Below, piece by piece: positions 57,206-64,000 of a DNA stretch of 64,000 nucleotides. This DNA is from Pseudonocardia benzenivorans CB1190. Lineage in GTDB: Bacteria > Actinomycetota > Actinomycetes > Mycobacteriales > Pseudonocardiaceae. The notes beneath the pieces were generated by a model. The model did not search any database. It was not told where the DNA came from and saw only the letters and a program-made list of their open reading frames with translations. The stretch is from the NCBI RefSeq assembly GCF_000196675.2, contig NC_015312.1, forward strand, positions 1,550,001 through 1,614,000, in the 5' to 3' direction. Each line of letters begins with the position of its first letter. The stretch's first letter is position 1. Made by a program: the position numbers and the translations under genes.

Positions 57206-58081
57206 ATGAGCGTCCCGACCCTTCCCGAGGCCACCCACCCCGGCCTGCGGCCCGGCGCCGTCCCGGCCCCCCGCACCCCGGCCGACGACCTGCCGACCGT
57301 CGAGTTCCGGCCGCAGTTCCCGTCGCCGCGCCACGTGGCCCGCACCGTGCAGGGTCCGCCGGCCGCGGCACCGCCGCCCGGCGCGGGACCGGGCGCCCAC
57401 CCCGCCGGGTACACCGCGGCGGCCACACCGCGGTTGGGCCGCAGGGCGTTGCGCCGTGAGCAGGAGGTCACGCTGGCGGCCCCGCGGCGCCGCTACGGGC
57501 TCGTCGCGAGACTGCTGTTCGTCACGATGGACCTGCTGTACGGCAGGCGCCGGACGTTCGAGAAGTTCCAGGTGCTCGAGATCGTCGCGCGCATCCCGTA
57601 CCAGATCTGGGAGAACGCCGCCTACCGCGCGCTCACCCGTCGGCACCGCGACGCCGGTGTGGCGCACCGCATCCGCGAACGGATCGAGGAGAACCGCGAG
57701 CAGCAGGACAACGAGCAGTGGCACCTGTTGATCACCGCGGAGCTGGTCGCCCGGGGCGGCCGCCGGCTCGGCGCCTTCCGGTACCGCTTCCTGCCGTGGC
57801 TGATGGCGGTCGGGTACTACCACACCGCGTGGCTGCTGTTCGTCGTCGCGCCGCGCTGGAGCTACCGGCTCAACGCCGACTTCGAGGACCACGCCGAGCA
57901 CGAGTACGCGCTGTTCGTCGCCGAGCACCCCGAGTTCGAGACGTGCGCCCACGGCTCGGTCTTCGCCGAGCAGTACGGCGCACACCCCTCGGTCGCCGAC
58001 CTGTTGCGCCAGATCGGGCACGACGAACGGATGCACAAGCAGGAGTCGGAGCGCTACCTGCGGGAGGGGAAGCCGGCGTGA
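57206..58081 (+). CDS. Alternative-oxidase-like diiron protein
   Basis: 291 residues. A Pro-rich tail of about 75 residues is followed by a four-helix diiron core of the alternative-oxidase type: E125 (LEIVARIPY), E170xxH173 (DNEQWHLL), acidic residues around 227-233 (FEDHAEHEYALF), and E274xxH277 (DERMHKQES). The segment FRYRFLPWLMAVGYYHTAWLLFVV would be the membrane-contact helix. AOX is an interfacial ubiquinol oxidase; bacteria of this group have menaquinone, so quinol oxidation here is a hypothesis. Other ferritin-like functions are possible. Good AGGAGG site before the ATG. Confidence 0.65.
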   Translation: MSVPTLPEATHPGLRPGAVPAPRTPADDLPTVEFRPQFPSPRHVARTVQGPPAAAPPPGAGPGAHPAGYTAAATPRLGRRALRREQEVTLAAPRRRYGLVARLLFVTMDLLYGRRRTFEKFQVLEIVARIPYQIWENAAYRALTRRHRDAGVAHRIRERIEENREQQDNEQWHLLITAELVARGGRRLGAFRYRFLPWLMAVGYYHTAWLLFVVAPRWSYRLNADFEDHAEHEYALFVAEHPEFETCAHGSVFAEQYGAHPSVADLLRQIGHDERMHKQESERYLREGKPA

Positions 58082-58223
58082 CCCCTGCCGGCGCGGGCCG
58101 TCGGATCGGGCGTCCGGTAACGCTTTCGGTGTCCGATCCGACGTTGTCGTCGTCGGGCCGTGGAACGGTGCGACGATCCCGGTGTGCCCGCCGGGGGCAC
58201 GTCGGGGACTGTCGGTGGGACCG

Positions 58224-59009
58224 GTGAACGCGATGTACGACGCGACGACGCGCGAGGTCGTAGCGCCCGTGCCCGACGAGTCCGTCGCCGCCGCGGCGAC
58301 CCCCGACCCGGCGCCGCCGGAGCTGGTGGTCCGCGGGCTGCGCAAGACCTACGAGGCCGAGACGGCCCCGGTGCGCGCGCTGCGCGGGGTGGACCTGACC
58401 GTCGGGCGCGGCGAGTTCGTCGCACTGATGGGCCCGTCCGGCAGCGGGAAGTCGACGTTGCTGCACCTGCTCGCCGGCCTCGACCGCGCCGACGAGGGCT
58501 CGGTGAGCATCGCCGGCATCCGCACCGAGGAGCTGTCCGCGACGCGGCTCGCCCGGCTGCGCCGCCGCCACGTCGGGCTGGTGTTCCAGTTCTTCCACCT
58601 GATCGACCACATGTCCGCGCTGGAGAACGTCGCGCTGGCCGCGCTCGTCGCGGGCGCGAAACCCGCCGAGGCGACCGAACGGGCCCGCGACCTGCTCGAC
58701 ACGCTGGGCCTGCTGGAGAAGGCGGGGGAGAGCCCGGCGAACCTGTCCGGCGGGCAGCGGCAGCGGGTCGCGATCGCGCGGGCCCTGGCCAACCGGCCGA
58801 CACTGCTGCTGGCCGACGAGCCGACCGGTGCGCTGGACTCCGACGGCGCGGCCGAGGTGCACGACCTGTTCACCCGCATGCACCGCGTCGGCCAGACGAT
58901 CCTCATGGTCACCCACAGCGCCGACGTGGCCGCGGGCGCGCAGCGCATCGTGCGGATGCGCGACGGCGTGCTGCTCGGGGAGATCGCGACCACCGGGGAG
59001 CAGCGGTGA
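58224..59009 (+). CDS. ABC transporter ATP-binding protein (MacB/LolD type)
   Basis: 261 residues. Walker A ALMGPSGSGKSTLLHLLAG, Q-loop GLVFQFFHLI, signature NLSGGQRQRVAIARALAN, Walker B LLLADEPTGALD, H-loop MVTHSADVA. This is the class that works with FtsX/MacB permeases, and such a permease is the third gene of this operon. GTG at 58224 (ATG at 58233 possible). The stop overlaps the kinase GTG by 4 bases. Confidence 0.95.
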   Translation: MNAMYDATTREVVAPVPDESVAAAATPDPAPPELVVRGLRKTYEAETAPVRALRGVDLTVGRGEFVALMGPSGSGKSTLLHLLAGLDRADEGSVSIAGIRTEELSATRLARLRRRHVGLVFQFFHLIDHMSALENVALAALVAGAKPAEATERARDLLDTLGLLEKAGESPANLSGGQRQRVAIARALANRPTLLLADEPTGALDSDGAAEVHDLFTRMHRVGQTILMVTHSADVAAGAQRIVRMRDGVLLGEIATTGEQR

Positions 59010-60727
59010 TCCGGGCGGCGTCGGCGGCGCCGGGGCGGCGGGCCCGCCGGTCGCTGCTGCTGTCGGGTCTGATCGTCGCGGTCGGTGTCGCGTCGGTGGC
59101 AGTCTGCGTCGGACTGCTCGGCGGCGGTCCGCCACTGTGGGTGTCGGCGCTGATCGCCGTCGCCCCGCTCGTCGTGGCCGTCGTGGCGGGGTTCAGCGGC
59201 CGGGTGCGCCGGGCGAGCACCACCGTGCTGGTCGCCGCGTCGGACTTCGCGGGGCTCGCCGTCGCCGTCGACGCCGGGCTGATCCTCACCCTGCTCGTGC
59301 TCGGCCGCTTCCCCTCGCCGGCCCAGCACGACCTGGTCGACGCCGCGATGCTCGGCATGCTGCTCGTCGCGACGCTCGCGGGGCCGCTCGGCAGGCGGGC
59401 CGGCCGCTCGGCGCGGATGTCGTTGCTGGGCACCCGGCGGTCGCCCGACGAGCTGCTCGCCGAGTTCGCCGAGCGCGCGGGCCGCGGCACCCCGGTCGAC
59501 GACCTGCTGCGCCGGCTCGCCGAGACCATGCGCCGTGACTGGCGGTTGTCGTCGGTACAGATCTGGACGTTGGTGCCCGACGAACCCGGGCTGCACCGCA
59601 CGCTCGTCGTCCCCGAGCCGTACGAGGAGTCCCCGCCGCCCGCGCCGCTCGACGCCGCCGAGCTGGCCACGCTCGAACGCGCGGGCGTCGCCGGGCCGGG
59701 GTGGCTGCGGCTGTGGCTGCCGCGGCTGGTTGCCGAACAGGACGAGGCCGGCGGGCAGCCCCAGCTGCGGCTCGCGCCCGCCGTGCACGGCGGCCGGGTG
59801 CTGGCGCTCGTCGTCGTCGAACGGCCCGCCGACGCCGACCGCTTCACCACCGTCGACGAGCGGGCACTGGCCGAGGTGGCCCGCAGGCTCGCGATCGTGC
59901 TGCGCAACCGCGACCTCGACGAGGCGTTGCAGGCCACGCTGGCCGACCTGCGGCGCAGCAACGCCGACCTGCAGGCCTCCCGCGGCCGGCTCGTCCGCAC
60001 CGCCGACGCCGAGCGCCGGCGCATCGAACGCGACCTGCACGACGGCGCCCAGCAGCACCTCGTCGCGCTCGCCGTCGGGCTGCGGCTGGTGCGCGACGGG
60101 CTGTCGCAGTCCGCGGCCCGGCCCGAGGGGACCGTCGACCCGAACCTCGAGATGCTCGACGAGCTCGACCGCGGTGTCCGGGAGTCGATCCAGGCGCTGC
60201 GCGACCTCGCGCACGGCATCTACCCGCCGCTGCTGCGCGACTCCGGGCTGGGCGAGGCGCTGCGCGCCGCGGCCAAGCGCAACCCGCTCGACGTGTCCGT
60301 GCAGGCCGCCGGGCTGTCCCGGCACTCCGAGCAGCTCGAGGCCGCCGTCTACTTCTGCTGCCTGGAGGCTCTGCAGAACGCGGCGAAGCACGCGCCGGAG
60401 TCGTCGGTCGTCGTCACGCTGGAGGAGGACGCGGACGGGCCCGACGCCGAGCTGCGGTTCGCCGTGACCGACACCGGTCCGGGCTGCGACGTCGACAACA
60501 TGGCCGCGGGCGCGGGCATGCAGAACATGGCCGACCGGCTCGGTGCGATCGGCGGGACGCTGGAGCTGAGCTCCGCCCCTGGCCGGGGGACGACCGTCAG
60601 CGGCCGGGTCCCGCTGAGCGGCGCGCCGCTGCCCGTCACGACGGTGACCGGCCCCGTCACGCTGCCGACCGACGTGCGCGAGCAGCGTCGGGCCGCCGTC
60701 GGGTCCGTGCCGCCCCCCGGAGGCTGA
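59006..60727 (+). CDS. Sensor histidine kinase (NarL-partner type, HisKA_3)
   Basis: 573 residues. Four membrane segments in the first 130 residues, a GAF-like sensor region (LLRRLAETMRRDWRLSSVQIWTLVPDEPGLHRTLVV, then VVVERPADADRFTTVDERALAEVARRL), a coiled stretch, the phospho-acceptor His345 in RRIERDLHDGAQQHLVAL, and the HATPase with N-box ALQNAAKHA and G1 DTGPGCDVDN. Its response regulator is not encoded next to it. It lies between the ATPase and permease genes, coupled to both, which suggests that it senses or controls the transporter. Confidence 0.93.
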   Translation: MIRAASAAPGRRARRSLLLSGLIVAVGVASVAVCVGLLGGGPPLWVSALIAVAPLVVAVVAGFSGRVRRASTTVLVAASDFAGLAVAVDAGLILTLLVLGRFPSPAQHDLVDAAMLGMLLVATLAGPLGRRAGRSARMSLLGTRRSPDELLAEFAERAGRGTPVDDLLRRLAETMRRDWRLSSVQIWTLVPDEPGLHRTLVVPEPYEESPPPAPLDAAELATLERAGVAGPGWLRLWLPRLVAEQDEAGGQPQLRLAPAVHGGRVLALVVVERPADADRFTTVDERALAEVARRLAIVLRNRDLDEALQATLADLRRSNADLQASRGRLVRTADAERRRIERDLHDGAQQHLVALAVGLRLVRDGLSQSAARPEGTVDPNLEMLDELDRGVRESIQALRDLAHGIYPPLLRDSGLGEALRAAAKRNPLDVSVQAAGLSRHSEQLEAAVYFCCLEALQNAAKHAPESSVVVTLEEDADGPDAELRFAVTDTGPGCDVDNMAAGAGMQNMADRLGAIGGTLELSSAPGRGTTVSGRVPLSGAPLPVTTVTGPVTLPTDVREQRRAAVGSVPPPGG

Positions 60728-60728
60728 C

Positions 60729-63089
60729 GTGGGCGGCGGTGGGTTCGGCGCCGTCCGCGCCGTCGCACGCGCCGAGCTGCGCACCGGCTGGCGGGCGCTG
60801 CTGCTCATGGCACTGGTGTTCGGGTTGGTCGGCGGCATCGCCACCGGGGCGATCGCGCTGGCCGAGCGGACCGCGACGGCCTACCCGCGGCTGGTCGAGG
60901 CCGTCGCGCTCGACGACGCCCGGGTGCTCGTCGCCGCCGACCAGCCACAGCTGGCCGCGGCCGTGCCGTCGCTGCCCGGCGTCGCCGAGGTCCGTACCGA
61001 CCAGGCGTGGATCGCCCAGATCGACGGTCCGGCGCTGCGCTTCGTCTCGATCGGGGCGCCGACGACCCAGCACGACGACCTGGTGCGGCCCGTCGTCGTC
61101 GCCGGGCGGATGCCCGCCCGTGAGGCGCCCGACGAGGTCCTGCTCAGCGAGTCCATCGCCGCCGACAGCGGGCTCGGTGTGGGCTCGCGGATCACCCTGC
61201 GGATGCTGACCCTGCAGCAGGTCTCGATGTTCGACGTCGGCTTCGGCCCGCCCGCGGGCCCGACCACGCAGGTGACGGTCGTCGGCATCGGTCGGATGCC
61301 GACGTGGGGCGGGGCGCTCGCGGCCGTGCAGGCGGGCCCCGCGTTCGCGGCGAAGTTCCTGCCCGACATCGTCGGGTACGCCATCTACGCCCGGTTCGCG
61401 CCCGAACCCGATGCGGCGCAACGCTTCGGGGCCGCGTTCGCGCGGACCGCCGCCGTCGTCGACCAGATCTCGCCGTCGGTGGTGGCCCAGTACGTCCCGC
61501 ACAGCGTCGAGCTGCCGGGGGCGGCCGTCGACCCGGCGGTGCGGGCGGCCGAGCAGGTGCTCGTCGGTGGGCTGGTGGTGTTCGTGATCGTGCTCGGCCT
61601 CGGCGGGCTGCAGGTACTCGGGCAGAGCCTGTTGCGCCACCACTCCGCGCGGCGCGCCACGCAGCGCGTCGAGTCGGCGTTGGGCATGGACGTCGTGGAA
61701 CGCACGGCCGCCCGGGTGCTCGCCGCGGCGGGGGCGGGCGTGGTCGCCGGGATCGTCGGTGGGGCCGTCATCCTCGCCGCGGGCTGGCTGGAGCCGCTCG
61801 GCAGCCAGGCCAGGTTCGAGCCCGCGCCGGGGTTCCGCCCCCAGTGGGAGCTGGTGATCATCGGCGGGCTGGGCATCGGCGTCGTGTTCCTGATGACGGT
61901 GGCCGTCACGGCCGCGGTCGCCGGCCGGGCCCAGCAGCCGACCGTCACCCGGCCCCGCCCGGGCGGCACGCGGCTGCTGCGCCGCTGGCCCGCCGCGCTC
62001 CTGGGCACCCGGCTCGCGCTGCACGGTCGCGTGGGCAGGCGGGGGCTGCCCGCGGGCACGACGGCCGTCGCCGCCTCGCTCGCCATCGCGGGGGTCGTCG
62101 CGGCCGTCGCGCTGGGCGCCAGCCTGGAGCGGCTCGTCGACACCCCGGCGCGGTACGGGCAGGGCGCGGACATGACGATCGTCGACGCCCGCGAGGCCGA
62201 CGTCGGCCGGCTGGTGGCCGATCCGCGGGTCGCCGCGCTCGACGTCGGCGCCAGCGGTACGGCCACCCTCGCCGACGGGACGCCGATCGAGACGACGAGT
62301 CGCGAGGTGCGCAAGGGCAGCCTGCCGGTCGCTCTCGCGGGAGGACGGCTACCCGTCGGGCACGACGAGGTCGCCGTCGGTCCGCGCGCCGCGTCGACCC
62401 TGGGCGTCAACGTCGGGGACACGCTCGACATCCGCCGGGTCCACGGCGGCACCTCGACGCTGCGGATCGTCGGGGTCGCCGTCCTCACCTCGCAGAACAA
62501 CGGGGCCGTCGGCGACGGCCTGCTCGTCGCGCCGACCGTGATGCGCGAGCTCGTGCCCGGCCAGCCGCTGTTCGACGCGGCGGTCGTCGCCGCGCCCGGC
62601 GCCGCCGACGCGCTCTACGCGGAGCTGGCGCAGAACCTGGAGGTCTTCCCGCGCCAGGTGCCCGACGCGGTACGCAACCTCGGCGACCTCGTCACGCTGC
62701 CGGAGATCCTCGCGCTCGTGCTGGCCGTCGTCGCCGGCGCGGGGATGGTGCACGCGCTGCTCACCGCGGGCCGCCGGCACGCCCGCGAGGTCGCGGTGCT
62801 GTCGGTCCTCGGGGCGACCCCCGGCCAGGTGCGCTCGACGCTGGCGGTGATGGCCGCGGCGACCGTCGTGCCGGCGCTCGTCGTCGGCGTCCCGCTCGGG
62901 CTCGGCGCCGCGCGCGTGCTGTGGTGGCAGCTGGCCACCGCGACGGGCGTCGCGGGCGACCTCGCGGTGCCGTGGCGGCTGCTGCTCGTCGTGGTCCCCG
63001 CGGTGCTGGCGGGGGCCCTGCTGCTCTCGCTCGCCCCGGCGAAGCGCGCCGCGCGGACCCCGCCCGCCGTCGCGCTCGCGGGCGGCTGA
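60729..63089 (+). CDS. FtsX-type ABC transporter permease
   Basis: 786 residues. One membrane helix near the N-terminus, a large extracytoplasmic region, then two FtsX modules (VLVGGLVVFVIVLGLGGLQVLG with following helices around residue 280, and ILALVLAVVAGAGMVHALLTAGRRHAREVAVLSVLGATPGQVRSTLAVM near residue 660). The C-terminus LAPAKRAARTPPAVALAGG is typical. GTG start 1 base after the kinase stop. With the LolD-type ATPase it probably extracts or releases a lipid, peptide or lipoprotein, or acts as a mechanotransmitter; substrate unknown. Confidence 0.93.
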   Translation: MGGGGFGAVRAVARAELRTGWRALLLMALVFGLVGGIATGAIALAERTATAYPRLVEAVALDDARVLVAADQPQLAAAVPSLPGVAEVRTDQAWIAQIDGPALRFVSIGAPTTQHDDLVRPVVVAGRMPAREAPDEVLLSESIAADSGLGVGSRITLRMLTLQQVSMFDVGFGPPAGPTTQVTVVGIGRMPTWGGALAAVQAGPAFAAKFLPDIVGYAIYARFAPEPDAAQRFGAAFARTAAVVDQISPSVVAQYVPHSVELPGAAVDPAVRAAEQVLVGGLVVFVIVLGLGGLQVLGQSLLRHHSARRATQRVESALGMDVVERTAARVLAAAGAGVVAGIVGGAVILAAGWLEPLGSQARFEPAPGFRPQWELVIIGGLGIGVVFLMTVAVTAAVAGRAQQPTVTRPRPGGTRLLRRWPAALLGTRLALHGRVGRRGLPAGTTAVAASLAIAGVVAAVALGASLERLVDTPARYGQGADMTIVDAREADVGRLVADPRVAALDVGASGTATLADGTPIETTSREVRKGSLPVALAGGRLPVGHDEVAVGPRAASTLGVNVGDTLDIRRVHGGTSTLRIVGVAVLTSQNNGAVGDGLLVAPTVMRELVPGQPLFDAAVVAAPGAADALYAELAQNLEVFPRQVPDAVRNLGDLVTLPEILALVLAVVAGAGMVHALLTAGRRHAREVAVLSVLGATPGQVRSTLAVMAAATVVPALVVGVPLGLGAARVLWWQLATATGVAGDLAVPWRLLLVVVPAVLAGALLLSLAPAKRAARTPPAVALAGG

Positions 63090-63157
63090 GCCGCAGCCCG
63101 GGGAAACCCGGCGCGCGAGCCGCTCCGCTCGCGCCCGCGGGGGTGCGGGCTCGAGAG

Positions 63158-63937
63158 TCAGCTGCGGCCGTCGTCCGGTCCGTCGGGGCGGTCGGCGGAC
63201 TGCTGCATGGCGTGGAGGCGCTGCTGCGTGAAGACGTCGGCCGGCCCGTCCTTCGTCCGCGCCGGGTCGAGCGCATGCCGCAGCCAGGACTCGGACGCGC
63301 TCACGTGGACCGTGGACGCTGCGCTGGCCAGGAACGGGTCCCGGGCGATGATCGCTTCGACGATGCGGCTGTGCTGTTCGAAGGTGAAGTTCTTGGTGCC
63401 CTGCTGGATGACGCCGCGGGCGACTCGCGCGTTGATCGCCCGCTTTCCTATTGCATCCATCAGCGTGCAGAGGGTGGCGTTCCCGGTGATGGATACGACC
63501 TGGCGGTGGAACTCCAGGTCGAAGGCGATGAGCTCTTCGTCGTCACGGGCGTCGTTGAGGCGGTGGAGGCTCTTGGTGAGGATCGTGATGTCCTCGTCGG
63601 TGGCCCGTTGCGCGGCGAGGCCCGTCGCCGCCGGTTCCAGGAGCCTGCGGACCTCGAAGATCTCGAGGAGGGTGCCGTCGTGCATGAGGTCGAGCGCGAA
63701 GCCCAGACCACCGAGCAGGGTCTCGGGCTGGAGGTTGGAGACGAAGGTCCCGTCGCCGCGGCGGATCTCCAGCACACGTGCCTCGCACAGGGCACGGACC
63801 GCCTCCCGCAGGGCGTTGCGGGAGACCTGCAGCTTCGCAGCCAGTTCGGACTCCGCAGGCAGCCGGTAGCCGGGGCCGAGCTGGCCCTCGACGATCAGGT
63901 CGCGGATCTTCTGGATGGCACGGTCGGCGGCAGACAC
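63158..63937 (-). CDS. GntR-family regulator, FadR/FCD subgroup
   Basis: 259 residues. N-terminal winged HTH AIQKIRDLIVEGQLGPGYRLPAESELAAKLQVSRNALREAVRALCEARVLEIRRGDGTFV and an all-helical FCD ligand domain (EVRRLLEPAATGLAAQRATDEDI, FDLEFHRQVVSITGN, EQHSRIVEAIIARD) with the Asp/His metal-binding pattern. GTG start. The partly symmetric CCAGTATTACCAGG at 63965-63978, 28 bases upstream, could be an autoregulatory operator; FCD regulators often bind TGGT-type half-sites. Its target lies outside the window or is itself. Confidence 0.9.
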   Translation of the reverse strand: MSAADRAIQKIRDLIVEGQLGPGYRLPAESELAAKLQVSRNALREAVRALCEARVLEIRRGDGTFVSNLQPETLLGGLGFALDLMHDGTLLEIFEVRRLLEPAATGLAAQRATDEDITILTKSLHRLNDARDDEELIAFDLEFHRQVVSITGNATLCTLMDAIGKRAINARVARGVIQQGTKNFTFEQHSRIVEAIIARDPFLASAASTVHVSASESWLRHALDPARTKDGPADVFTQQRLHAMQQSADRPDGPDDGRS

Positions 63938-64000
63938 GACAGCCCTTCACTCGGCGTGGAGGATCCAGTATTACCAGGTCGGGTGGCCTGTCCCCACTTT

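Overview
The window comes from a very GC-rich actinobacterium. GTG starts are frequent, stops are often coupled by 4- or 8-bp overlaps, and there is a WhiB-family gene, an RsbW/SigF pair, a CysO/Mec/CysM sulfur-carrier route and a ClpS-DUF2017 pair. The nitrile hydratase, benzoyl-CoA epoxidation and amidohydrolase genes suggest a soil or plant-associated Pseudonocardiaceae such as Pseudonocardia. That genus call is inference, because there is no rRNA in the window.

Region by region: 1-8.2 kb is an accessory catabolic region with an HD hydrolase (cut by the window edge), a GlxA-type regulator, two overlapping amidohydrolases divergent from an SDR and a TrmB-type regulator, then a ThuA-MFS operon. 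9.5-15.8 kb is an aerobic benzoate block (boxB, boxC, benzoate-CoA ligase) divergent from an NDMA-type alcohol dehydrogenase. boxC and the ligase gene share one promoter/operator layout. 15.9-22.7 kb holds a MoxR/VWA fusion, a PIG-L deacetylase, ctaD, serB and a Pth2-type hydrolase. 22.7-25.6 kb is a cobalt-type nitrile hydratase operon (beta, alpha, accessory) divergent from a second GlxA-type regulator. 25.7-35.6 kb is mostly housekeeping: dinG, a thioesterase, pncB-pncA, clpS-DUF2017, mec-cysO-cysM, rhomboid-murI. 35.6-43 kb carries an IS5-type element at the murI stop codon, small membrane proteins, an MBL hydrolase, rph-rdgB, and a tRNA fused to an HNH endonuclease gene. 43-48.8 kb holds bcp, a FAD oxidoreductase, the rsbW-sigF operon, a whiB3-like gene and a STAS antagonist. 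48.9-54 kb is selB-selA divergent from selD, with an IS982-type element at the selD stop codon. The rest holds a methyltransferase, a degenerate amidase, a second STAS protein, an alternative-oxidase-like diiron protein, an ABC ATPase/histidine kinase/permease operon and a GntR regulator.

The main non-genic signal is a dispersed repeat present five times, four of them between convergent genes. Its arms GTGAGGTTGCG and GCGCAACCTCAC keep exactly the same spacing in every copy (24 and 38 bases from arm start to arm start). A second, weaker dispersed repeat lies in two convergent gaps. Two unrelated insertion sequences both sit at CTAR sequences that are the stop codons of the host genes and leave those stops intact.

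No CRISPR array, prophage or obvious antiphage system was seen. The candidates for undescribed biology are the spacing-locked repeat family, the short-variable-arm tRNA with a UAG anticodon embedded in an HNH reading frame, the CysO ending in Gly-Gly-Met-Arg next to a JAMM peptidase, and the catalytically stripped amidase.
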